This document shows, piece by piece, positions 1 to 10,800 of a DNA stretch of 64,000 nucleotides; within the stretch, counting starts at the first letter, position 1; each line of letters starts with the position of its first letter. The notes below the pieces were generated by a model. That model had not been told where the DNA came from and searched no databases. It saw nothing but the letters and a program-made list of their open reading frames with translations. The position numbers and the translations under genes were made by a program. Source of the stretch: Gnetum montanum (Eukaryota; Streptophyta; Gnetopsida; Gnetales; Gnetaceae); assembly GCA_015680685.1 (NCBI GenBank), contig MNCI01003613.1:652627-716626 (forward strand). Direction: 5' to 3'.

Positions 1-172
1 CTACTTACACATGTTAGCAATATGCCTTCATAGGATCTACGACATAGTGTGTCCCCTACCAAGGTGTACTGCCTAGAACGGTTTCGCACTACGTCTTTTT
101 GAGTGTTTGTTAGGTGGCATGGTGCTTTGCCACGTAGAAGGTACTCTTTTAGGTCATCATACCATTCCACTG
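1..172 (-). pseudogene. Integrase N-terminal region of element 1 (partial)
   Basis: The minus strand reads EWYDDLKEYLLRG and continues to a GDTLCRRSYEGILL segment. This matches the segment of element C that starts WYDNIKTYLLHGE and holds GDSNLCRRSFDGVLL just before its HHCC zinc finger. It is therefore the linker and N-terminal part of integrase. It runs off the left edge, and its reading frame relative to the upstream RNase H cannot be judged because an N-gap separates them. Confidence 0.75.
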
Positions 173-304
173 NNNNNNNNNNNNNNNNNNNNNNNNNNNN
201 NNNNNNNNNNNNNNNNNNNNNNNNNNNNNNNNNNNNNNNNNNNNNNNNNNNNNNNNNNNNNNNNNNNNNNNNNNNNNNNNNNNNNNNNNNNNNNNNNNNN
301 NNNN
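173..304. other. Assembly gap (132 N)
   Basis: An uninterrupted run of N falls between the end of the second RNase H and the start of integrase of element 1. Apparent reading frames across it carry no information. Confidence 0.99.
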
Positions 305-2367
305 GTGACTTGGTTTACCACCAATTGTGAATCTCCTCTGACTACCAGGCGTGTGATGTCTGAAGCCAGTGCTGCTGTGAGTCCTCTAAGGAGACCTTCG
401 TACTCTGCTATGTTGTTAGTACAGTGAAAATTGAAACGATAGGCAAAGGGTCGGATCTCCCCAGAGGGATAAGTGATGATAGCGGCAGCGCTTCCTCCCC
501 AAGAGGTGGATGCTCCATCGAAGTTTAAAATGGCATCGTAGTCGTCAGGCACCGTGTCTACTATGCTTATACTTTCATCTGGGAATTTAGGCTCTATGGT
601 TGCTTGGTCATGCGTTGGTGATGCGGCCATTTGATTTGCTATGGATTGACTTTTGATCGATGATTGTGTTACGTAGTACAGGTCAAGCTCGGCTATCATG
701 GCTTTCCATCGGGCTATTCGACTCGTTTCGTAAATGTTTCCTGTTATGGCTCGCAGTACATTGTCCTTACAAATTATGTGAACTTGATTACGGAAGAGGT
801 AATGTCGCCATTTTCTTAGAGAAAAGACTAAAGCTAAGCATGACCTTTCCATGTCACTGTACTTATTTTCATGGGCAACTAAGGCATGGCTCAAATAGTA
901 TACAGGGATTTCAGTTCCGTCATCTCATTTCTAGCAGAGCATAGACGCGATGGACGACTCTGAAGTGGCAAGATAGATGTAAAACGGTTTGTTATTTTGG
1001 GGCGGGTAAACCATAAGCAGTCGGGCGAGTGTTATCTTGATATTTTCGAAGGCTTCCTGGCACTGCGGAGTCCATTCAAAATGGACATTTTTACGTAACA
1101 AGTGGTTCATAGGTATTAGTTTATCTGTTAAGTTTTCTACGAAACGCTTGATGAACTGCAACCTACCTTGTAAACCTCGAAGTTCGGTAAGGTTACTGGG
1201 TGGTTTCAGATTGGTAATGGCCTTGACCTTATCAGGGTCCACTCATATCCCTGCTTCAGAGGCTATGAATCCGAGCATTTTACCTATTTTGACACCGAAG
1301 ACGCATTTTTTGGGGTTAAGCCTTAGCTCATATTTTAGAAAACGTTTTAAGACTAAGTCAAGGTCCTGTACGTGTTGTTTGATCATTTTTTACTTAACCA
1401 CGATGTCATCTACATAATCGTTGAGCGATCGTAGCATATAATCGCTAAAGATGAATGTCATGCCTCTTTGATAGGTGGCCCCAGCGTTCTTGAGACCAAA
1501 GGGCATCATTGTGTAACAAAAAGTTCCCCATTTGGTCATGAAGGTAGTCCGAAGTTGGTGTTCAGGGTTGATGCGTATTTGGTTACACCCCGAAAAGCCA
1601 TCCATAAACGACAACAAGGCATGTTAGGCAGTCAAATCAATGAGTTGATCGATGCTGGGCAGGGGAAAGTCATCTTTTATGGTTGCTACATTTAAGTCAT
1701 AGAAATCGATGCATAAGCGAATGCTTCCATTTTTCTTTGGGACGATGACCATGTTTGACACCCACTCGGCATAATCAACAGCCTGAATGAAACCAGCCTG
1801 ATAAAGCTTAGTGATCTCATTGCGAACTGCCAACGCCACTTCGGGTCTAACTTTTCGCGCTTTTTATTTTATCGGTCTTAGTTTTGGGTCAAGAATGATG
1901 TTGTGTTGGACAATCCTAGGGTCTAGCCCGGGCATGTCCGTATAAGACCAAGTGAACGCTTTCATGTTTTCCCTAAGCACATTCTGAATGTCTTGAGCCA
2001 TGCGTGGTTGTAATAGCGTGCTTAATTTTAATATTTTAACTTCCCCATCAGGCATAGTAATGGGGCTTTCAGCTAATGGGTCTTCAGTGATGTTTTCAGC
2101 TTCTATGTCAAGAAACTTTGTCATGCCTTGGTAATTGTCTGTTGTTTGCTGTGTTGAGGCTATGATCGCATCATCCATTAGTGGACTTGAGTTGATGAAG
2201 TTTATGTCAAAGTCTCGTGTAATGGCGCCATATGGTCCGTCGATGGTTAACGGTGTGGTTAAGTGCTGGTAGTCCATTGAGCTCATCCCTGCCAATAAAC
2301 CGAGAGTTGCGTGAGCAAGAAGGGATCATTCCGTGTCTTTTAGAAATTCAAAGTGTGTATACGTGTA
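305..2367 (-). pseudogene. pol: Pol of element 1: RT, RNase H and second (archaeal-type) RNase H
   Basis: Minus-strand pol fragment. The N-terminal linker ends with MPGLDPRIVQH near 1915, typical of plant gypsy RT starts. RT shows VPKKNGSIRLCIDF (about 1745), MPFGLKNAGATYQ and the catalytic YVDD (1416-1405). Ty3-type RNase H follows (HALVAHENKYSDMER, about 890) and then a second RNase H starting FDGAS (522) with NIAEYEGLL and GDSQLVVNQV. That pair is the Tat signature. In-frame stops near 2340, 1624, 1387, 1242 and 931 make it non-functional. The ORF begins only after the repeat array at 2398-2520, so it is physically separated from protease by more than 5 kb that includes the antisense gene. 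Confidence 0.9.
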
Positions 2368-2397
2368 TCATGGTGGATTATTGTCACACCTGGATGC

Positions 2398-2520
2398 ATG
2401 GTAGTTTAAGGCCATACCGGGCCACTAGTGGGTGAGGAGATGGCAGTTTAAGGCCATACTGGGCCACGAACGGATGGGGAGAATGGCAATTTAAGGCCTT
2501 ACCAGGCCAGTGGTTTAAGC
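2398..2520 (-). repeat. Stem-loop repeat array, 3 units, between antisense gene and RT
   Basis: Three units read on the minus strand as GGCC-N6-GGCC followed by TTAAACT or TTAAATT. The loops are CGGTAT, CAGTAT and TGGTAA. The same unit occurs after protease in this element and in all other Tat copies of the window. Confidence 0.8.
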
Positions 2521-2689
2521 GAACGTGTAAAACGGGGTCCATGGAGGAACCAGGACGTAATACTGTCTCTAATTGACTTTTAAATTTTTTTTTAATAATT
2601 TAATAATTTTTTAATAATTTTTGATTAGATTTCGGCACAAAAGAGAGGAAAATAGAGGCAAAATGGCAAAAACGGAGCGATGGCGGCGT

Positions 2690-2736
2690 AAGCGGCGGCG
2701 GTGTCAGCGTCAGCGTCAGTGTCAACGTTAGCGTCA
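2690..2736 (+). repeat. GCGTCA-type microsatellite upstream of the antisense-gene TATA box
   Basis: A GC-rich run of GGC and GCGTCA/GTGTCA units ends about 10 bases before the TATA box of the antisense gene. Its CpG density is far above the surrounding sequence. Confidence 0.6.
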
Positions 2737-2744
2737 GCTGGCAT

Positions 2745-2752
2745 TATATAAA
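2745..2752 (+). promoter_or_regulatory. TATA box of the antisense gene
   Basis: TATATAAA lies 161 bases upstream of the exon 1 ATG (2913), so transcription would start near 2775-2785. It is on the plus strand, opposite to the retrotransposon. The leader contains several GCGTAGATGCC-like units. That this is a working promoter is inference from position and motif. Confidence 0.6.
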
Positions 2753-2912
2753 GGATGAGGGGTCCATTTGTTTCCTGTTTTCAACAGCGACAGTGTATGG
2801 TGCGACCTGTGTAAGTGTAAGCGTAAACTTCCCAAGCGTAGATGCCAAGAGACCCGAGCATAGATGCAAGACAACCCAGCGTAGATGCCAAACTCGAAGA
2901 TAGTCGCTCAGC

Positions 2913-5900
2913 ATGGACTTCGATAGTCAGTGTGAACACTTTGTGATGGGCAAGGGCAAGGAAGTGGAAGGCTAGGGGAAGAAGGGTTCTGACCTAACCT
3001 TCGCCGAAGAGACGGAGGTGATGCTACAGGGCCTGCCTAGGCCGAAGATGTCGGAGTGGCCCGTGACGCCCTACGGGTAAGCCTTGATCTCTGTCTGTTA
3101 TTGTTTTGGTTCTTTTGGCGTAGACGATCGAGCGTAGAGGGTTTGATGGTTTCTTTGGTGTGCACACCCACGTCACTGCACAGCGTAGACTGTCATCCGT
3201 TTTATTGGCGTCTATTATCCGGCGTATTTTCTTGGCGTAAATCGTGTTGCGCGACGGCGTATGTGCCGAGGGTTTGTTCAGCGTATACGTTGTGCGCGTC
3301 GCTCTAGCATGCTAATTACCTTTTGGCATAGTTTGTTGACGCTGTCGGTGGATTCAGGCGTATACGCTGAGGGTTTCACCACCGTATACGCTATGCGTGT
3401 GGGGGGTTGGGCGTCAGTGTAGACGCTGAGTTTTGTAACGTATACGCTGGGTTTAAGTTGCGTCTTTATGTTCGCCTGGCGTATACACTGAGTTCAGCGT
3501 ATACGCTACGTTTGAATCGTGGTTTTGTTCGGCGTACACGCTTCGTATAATGTATACACTGGAGCGTGCGTCACGGGTGTATACACTCTGGGCATAGCGT
3601 ATACGCTGGGCGTAAGTTGTTTTTCGAAGTGGTTTGGCAGGCGTATACGCTGGGCGTAAACAGTTAGTTTATTTTTTGACTGTGATGTAAATTTCTATTT
3701 CATTGCAATTGGTTGCAGGGATAGCAAACATTTCCTCATAGTGGTTGAGCTTGTCAGGGTTCTGACATGGGCTGGACCCATTCAGGATGACGATCTTCCC
3801 CCAGCTCTAATTGTGGATAATAAGGGAGTCTGGTTCAAGGAAGGCGCTGGCGAATTTCTGGCCTTCCTGTTAACCAACTTCGAGGTGGTTATATGGTCAT
3901 TTTTTGATGAGGTGACTGCGCGCAGTGTAGTTGATGCATTATTTCTGAGAGCCGCAGAGGGTGTTGTGGTCTTCATGGAAGACATTGACGAGGGCCCGTT
4001 TGTTGATGAAGATGGTAGTACTCATGGGCCCAAGTCAACACATCCATTAACGCGTGTGTGGGAGTTATTGCCACCAGGGTTGGATTATATTAACAACACT
4101 TTGTTTATAGCTACCCGCGCACACACCCTGTTTCAGAATCCTCCTGGCACAGTGTACAGAATAACCAGGTAAGACTAGTTGACTTTCTTGCTTCATCGAT
4201 TATCGTTTGATGTTAATTTTTGGTTTTAACATGCGTTTATTTGCAGGCCAAAGACTAACCCAGATGGGACTCTGATTAAGGACGAAGGGATAGCCCTCAC
4301 TCGCACAGCTCTAGAGGCATTTATGACGGCTCCCACTCTCCGTGGGGCCGTACTGGCTCAGACAAAGGGTTCAATGGTCCTCTTTCATGAGAAATTTTCT
4401 AGAGCCTTTGCGATGTGTAAAGCCCGTGGATGGCTGCATGAGGATTGGACAGATGAGGGACCAGTCTTCCCTCATAGTTTTGGTAGTACCTCGAAATCTA
4501 CCACTAACGGTGAGTAGTGGCATTTATTACATGCGTTAGTGGATTCGTTCAACTATTTGGGTTGAGACCGATGTGATTGTTTTAACTTGTTTTAACAGTT
4601 GATGAACCCTCGGGTGGGGACCCTGTGACAACCGGACGAACTGAGACGACTTTGTCGATGAAGTTCGGAGGAGTAGAGAAGGTGTAGAAATGGTTACGTA
4701 AGAAAGCCCTGCCATCCCTCACTCATTGCTTGGATGATACAGGCCTCCTAGAGCTTTTCATGACGCCAAGCCCTAATGTCTCAATTGGGGAAATGATAGG
4801 GATCGTGGACTCTTTCAATGAGTCTGTCTCTCAGTACAGCACCTGGATTAAGGGTGTCAAGGTGGTGTTCCATCTATCGCCTATATTCTTTTCTAACTTA
4901 TTCGGCATGCTGGCAAATGGCCTACCCGTAGTGTTGGACAGGTCTCACAAAGAGCTGCAAACGATCCATGAACTGGAGTCTTGGCTTGGTATGAAGAAAG
5001 GCACCAAGGGGTTCTCAATGCAGGGGAAGGCAAAGGTTGTTGAGGTAAATGAACTGCATCCCCTATTTCGAGCACGGGTATTTCCCAAAACTCTTTCTCA
5101 GGTGCAGAGTTTTGGGGTGGAGGCAGTACGCATCATGAGGATGATTTTGGAAACTGGGATGCGGTACAATTGGGCTCAGTTTTTGTTGGCAGGCATGCAT
5201 AAGGAGATTGTGCGGTTGTGCATGAATATCAAAGCACAATCGCACTTCACTTTTGCCTTCTTCACCGGCTATCTTCACCGTTTCACGGAGTTCCTTGTGG
5301 TGCATGCGGACAACAAGTTTGTCCTACGAGATCAGGGTCAACTATCCCATCCGTGGGTCAAGCACTTGTACACGACTGCCAAGTCGTAGGATGCCCCAGA
5401 AGGTATCGATGAGTCCGTGTTTGTTACTACAGGGGGATCGTCCGGTGGTTCCATCCATACGTGGGACAGTCTGGGGATGGAGCCAGCAGATGTACCTTTG
5501 ACCGCCAGACGGGCAAAGCAGGTAATCAAGGAAACTGTTGGCAAAGCCAAGTCAAAATTGAAGAGACCCGAACGCCCCACATAACAAGTCTCCGAGATAA
5601 ACCAGCCACGCATAAAGAAAATATGCTTCAAGATACCAGGTGAATGAAGCCCATCCACTTATCATTTTATCGTTTTCGTTTATGTATAACCCTTGCTTCA
5701 ATTACTTATGTGTCGTTACTGTTTTCGGTTTGGGGCAGTGAGGAAACAGGCCTTGGAGACCATCAGAGAGGAGGAGGATATGCACACAGAGAAGAACAAT
5801 GAGGAGGAAAGCCCGGAGAAGAGCCAAGGTGGGGGAACGGAGCCATTAATGGAGAAGACTACTGAAACTGTACCTTTAGACGACCAGGACGCTATCAACC

Positions 5901-7317
5901 AAATGTTCAATAGCTTTCTCAAGGGTGACTTGGACTTGGGCGATCCCCCAGAAGGTGACAAGGATCAGGGTATGTTTTCGCTCTTAGTTGGTTTTTATTA
6001 TATTAATTGTGGCTCCTACTTTCTTTTTCTTATTTATTTATTTTCGTGTTTTTGGCTTAGATGAAGGCAGCAATACCAGGACAGTACGGTTGGACGTTCC
6101 CATGAAGATGGTTCCCCCTGAAGGGACCGCTGAGGTTAGTTCTTCCCGTACTCATCAACCACTTATTTGGTCAGAGATGCCAAATAAGTCGGATTTTGTG
6201 GATGGAATCGCGGAAGAAGTTATTGAGCATCTCCAAGAAGTCCATCCTGATATAGGTATGATTCGTTTAATGATTAGGGGCTTCCTGTCTTACTTGTACA
6301 GTTCTAACGTTCGTATTTTCTATGTGGGTAGGTGCTAAACTAAGATGGGATCCCTCTGAGGGCATCAGCATGGAAAGCCTGACTGCACTCTCCCCAGAAG
6401 TGGAACAGGTGCCGAGGCCTATTTATGAAGGCGTTGCAGACAGCCTTGCACACAATGCCAAGTCGTTGTGGACTTGTAGGCGTTCTGTTGAACAATTGTG
6501 GTTACAAGTACAAGCAAAGGAAAAGGCACTCTCCGAAGTATCAGAGGAGCGTGACGATTTAAAGGCTCGACATGAGTTCACCGCTGCTAGACTAAGTGGT
6601 GATCGTTCTTGGCGAACATCAGAGATTACATACAGTAGGTATTGGAACCTTTTGAACCGTCATGCATCATTGACTCGGAGAATAGCGGAATGCAAAGCCC
6701 AAGTTGATCTCCTGAACCTCAAGTGTCAAGATTGGAAGGCTTTTGCTTCCAAGGTTCGCAATTGGGGTCAGGATGAGAAGAACCATAAACATCAGTACAA
6801 GAAGTCTCTAAAAGAAGTATCCATTGAAAAGTGGCAGCTAGAGATGTTTGTGGAAGGTTTGGGTTTGCGTTCCGCCTTCGATACCTTTGCTCAAAACACT
6901 ATTGTAGAAATGGAATCGCTTAAGAGGGTCATCACAACTACTTCTGGGGAAGTATCGATAGGTGAATATCCTCTGAAACGTCCTACTTGGTCAGCGGTCA
7001 ACAAAGGTAAGGCTTTGACAAACATTGACCTAGGCCTGGGTGGGATAGATTGGGCCAGCGTCCTAGAGGAGGAGATCCTTCGTCGGCTAGAGTTTGGCTT
7101 AGGGGGATCCCCTATGGTAAGCGTTTTGCCGTTACGAAGTTAACTTATTGGATAATATTTAAATTTTTAACATCTGCTCATTTTTATGTTGGTTGTTGAT
7201 TTTTGGTGTTTTCAGCATGAAGGTGGTGATGATACACACGAGGCTGGCCCTAGTGGAGCGGGGGCCCCCGAAGCTGGTGGTTCTAAGGGAGATGATCCTC
7301 CTGTCACGGACGCTTAG
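2913..7317 (+). pseudogene. Antisense eight-exon gene inside element 1 (FCP1-like domain, transposon-protein-like region, coiled coil)
   Basis: Exons: 2913-3076, 3719-4168, 4247-4509, 4599-5639, 5739-5969, 6061-6255, 6332-7116, 7216-7317. All seven introns are GT-AG (642, 78, 89, 99, 91, 76 and 99 bases) and join in one frame, giving about 1,076 residues. Exon 2 resembles a plant FCP1/HAD-like domain (LIVDNKGVW, GEFLAFL, FEVVIWS, NNTLFI, LFQNPPGTVY), but the usual second DD motif is replaced by ATRA. Exon 4 resembles the putative plant transposon protein domain. Exon 5 is acidic and exon 7 is a long coiled coil (about 6470-6890). The element 2 copy supports most of the splice sites. Nonsense codons lie at 2973, 4685, 5387 and 5582; the element 2 copy has Gln at the 4685 and 5387 sites. 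No frameshift is seen. Function is unknown. Confidence 0.8.
3077..3718 (+). repeat. Intron 1 of antisense gene with GCGTATACGC palindrome array
   Basis: Between 3270 and 3660 there are about eleven copies or near-copies of the self-complementary decamer GCGTATACGC, often followed by TGGGC or TGAG. The same decamer fills the element 1 LTR (13165-13660). Intron 1 is six to eight times longer than the other introns because of this array. Boundaries are GG|GTAAGC and TTGCAG|GG. Confidence 0.85.
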
Positions 7318-7564
7318 TGACTTTATAGTTTTGTTCTTTTCTTTGTAGTGGTTTTTGCTGATTCAGTTGACACGGGCAGTGTAACTGAAAAATGCTGAGA
7401 AAAATAGGCATTATTTGTACAACATTGCATAAATAAATATTTTTTATTTATTTTAAGTTGTTTGCACATACGATACGACATTAAAATGTTTTTGGGTTTG
7501 CTTTTCTGTTTTAAAAATGACACATTGAAGATAAACGGTGTGTAAAAGGAAAACAAGGTACGCG

Positions 7565-7848
7565 CTAGTTTGAGGCCATTTCAGGCCTCGATGCGTAGTT
7601 TAAGGCCATTTCGGGCCCCATTGTAAACAAGTGATTTTTAGGGAAAGTGGATGTTTCATAGTGGACCAACCGTTTCTGATCGTGGCTAGTTTTATGTCAT
7701 TACGGACATGATAGTTTAACGTCTTTTCGGACAGGGAGTGTTGTAATTTTTTTGTTTTTGCTATTTATCATTGTTTCTTTGTGTTTTTGGGTTTTATCGT
7801 AGTTTAATGTCATTTCAGACTAGTTATAGTTTAATGTCGTTGCGGACG
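7565..7848 (-). repeat. Stem-loop repeat array, about 6 units, between protease and antisense gene
   Basis: Units on the minus strand are GGCC-N6-GGCC or GTC-N6-GAC followed by ATAAAACTAG or TTAAACTA. Both stem types occur side by side. The array lies between the gag-protease stop (7861) and the antisense-gene stop (7317), so it would be in the 3' UTR of both transcripts. Confidence 0.85.
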
Positions 7849-7860
7849 AAGGGGTTCATT

Positions 7861-10800
7861 TTAGTTATTTTTGATTTTCCTAATTTTTATGTCAGGGGGT
7901 GTATTGACCAGCGCAATTTTGTATTCCCCATCTCCCTCGCTGATCATGTTGAATGGCAATTCAGTCTAGGAGACGTCTGTTCGAACGTTTTTGAATTTGG
8001 TATTTTCGGGCATTTCGATATCGGTCGTTGTTTCCGTGTTAGTTTTGTCGTGGGGCGGCGGGTGTACAATGTTAGATGCAGGTTTTTTGGTTTCGGGCTC
8101 TTGTCCCGTGTCTGAAGGTTTACTACCCACCAGTTGCCTTTTGTTTGAGTCCTTTTGACTAGGTTTGTCGAGTTCAACTTCGGAGCCTTGTTCGCTGTCC
8201 GTGTGAGATGAAATAATGGGAGTAACTGCTTCCCCATGTATGACTATTTCACCACCCTCATAGGGTAGGTGAATCTCCTGATGTATAGGAGAGGAAACGG
8301 CTCTGAGTTGGGCCAGCCAGGGTCTTCCTAATATTAGGTTGAAGCCTGGCATTTCATCGACAACGAGAAAATCAGCGGATGTGGGGAAATGGTCTCCTAC
8401 TACGAAGTCTAAAGTTATCGTGCCTTTGACCAGTACACGTGACCCGCTAAATGACTTTAAACATGTGGTTGTGGCGGGTTTGATCAAATCAGTAAGTCCC
8501 AATTGTTTGATGATGGGATAGGGTACGACGTTGGTAGCCGCCCCGTCATCTACATGCACCCCATGTATTTTGAATTGGTTTACATGTATAGTTATGAACA
8601 TAGGGACCGTTGCTGTCTCACCTGTCTTTTTGTCCACTTTGATGTTCTCATCGTGGAAGCTCAAGGGCTTAGGACCAACCTCGTGAGAGGGGTACATCAC
8701 CGCATGAATGGCCGGTTTGCTTGGGGGCAAGTCCTCACTAACCAGGATCAATGTCAGCATGCGTACTAGAGATTCGCGATGAGTCCGAGACGTCAGTACC
8801 AAGTCATACAAGCTTAGGGACGTGTTCTTTTGTTTCAAGGCTTGTGTGACTTGCGTCAGGGCCGTCGCAAAATCTCTACTGTCAGGGACGTTTTTATCAG
8901 CAGTGACTGGGTCCATGGGGCCCAACAATTTTATTTCGCGTTTTGGTGGTTTGTCGTTATTGTTAGGACCCGCCGTGTTATGCGGTTCTTGTGTTTTGGA
9001 TGGTTCACCGTTGCTGTTTGTGTTTGGTGGATCGTTGGATGATGACATAGGCATGGAGTTCAGTGGAGTTGGTTTGGGTGGTCCTAGAGCTAACCGTTTG
9101 CGCTCTTTTTCCAATCGTTCCTAGGTAAGCTTATCGGCTAAGAGTTCTCGGCGTGGAGGTGGAGCTGGTTTGGGGGCCTGGGGTTGTCCTGGGACCTTTA
9201 CGACGTATGGAGCTGGTCGGGGTTGCGAGTGGACGGTCGGATCTGATTGGGCAGGAGCTTGTCCAGGTATCCTGATGACGTACGGGGTTGGTCTGGGTGG
9301 AGGTTGGACCTACGTTGTTGCAACGACCGACGGTACTCAGACTACGAAGGGGGTAGGCTGAGCATGAGGGGTTGATGCATTTGCGGGATTGAGCGGAGGG
9401 ATGTGCACCACGTATGATTTTTGATGCGTCAGAGTGTTGGGGGTGGGTACAGTGGGGGGCACTCGGACTACGTACGGCCGTTGCAGGGCACAGGATGGTT
9501 GATAGGCAAGTGTCGACTCAGCGGGAGGGATCTGAACTACGTACAGTTTGTCAAACGTTTCTTTTTTATTTTTGGGGTAAATGGTGTTAATGCAGGGTGT
9601 TCTGGATTCATCATCACAATGGATTGAAGTAATTACGTATGGTGCCCCTTTAGCATTCAGGGGGCCTTTATACACCCCCATAGTCTGATTTTGCGGTTGG
9701 ACAGGGTTAGCCCCATCAAAAGTGATCTTGCCATCATCAATCATCCTCTGGATGTCCTGCTTCAGGGTAAAGCAGTAATCCGTTTCATGCCCATTGCGTT
9801 GATGGTAGTCGCAGAAGCGATCCATCCTGAATCCTTTGGGCATGGGTGGCTCATCCGGTGTTGCTAGGCTTGGGTTCTGTACGAGTTGACAGAACCGGTC
9901 ATGTCTTTGAATAGCCACTGGGGACATTTGTTTGTGTTGCATCAATCCAGCCTTTAAGAGTTGGTCGAAGAGTTGGGATGGCTTCATTGGTAAAGGTGTG
10001 TACTGAGAGGGTTCTTTCCTCTCGAAGTTACGCGTACGGTTCGCCGGGTTCTGTGATGATGACTCTCGGGCTGCCGTAGGAGCGGGCTGATAGTAGTTAG
10101 TGGCGGGTGCGGGTGGTTTGTGTTGATGTGTGGTGCTTGTTTGTTGTGCTCCCGCTATTGCTGCTATAGTTGTCTTGGCCTTCTCTTTGTCCTTTTTAGT
10201 GTGTTGGTTTCTGAAGGCCAAGTATGCGGGGTCGTGACTATTTTGAGCCGCCTCCTCTATGTTCTTGATTTGTTCAAATGCCTCATTAAGGTCGCGTGCA
10301 TTAAGGTAATACAGTTTGGACTTGAAAAAATCATTGACCACTGCTTTCAATATCGTAAGCAGATAAGTTGGAGAGATTGATTCATGTAGCTCATTGAGAG
10401 CCGCACTCCATCTCTGAATAAACTTCTACACCGGTTCAAGCGGTGCTTGCTTGATCTGCATGAGGCTATCCAGCGTGGCCTCGGGTTTCAAGTTATACTT
10501 GAACCGGGTAAAAAACTGGTGTAAAAGATCGTCCAAAGAAAGGATAGAGTCCCTGGGTAAGGCTCGGTACCAGTCGAGTGCCCTTCCCGCGAGGGACATG
10601 GGGAATACTCGAAGGACGGCGTGGGGCCAAGCCTGGAGCAACGCACACTCTAATTTGAATGTTATAAGATGGGTGTTGGGGTCTGTTTCCCTGTTGTATT
10701 TAGTTAGAGTTAGTAGGGGGACACCTTTGGGCAGGGTCAAAGGAGGGACAGAAGAGCTGATAGGGTCATCGTTGTAGAAATCCACTATCTTCAGCTTTTC

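Noticed and set aside
157-330. ORFs crossing the run of N on both strands
   Set aside because: The N-run is translated as X; only the minus-strand RNase H portion before the gap is real.
3782-3985. Minus-strand ORF opposite exon 2 of the antisense gene
   Set aside because: Shadow of the plus-strand exon, which has a homologue and splice sites.
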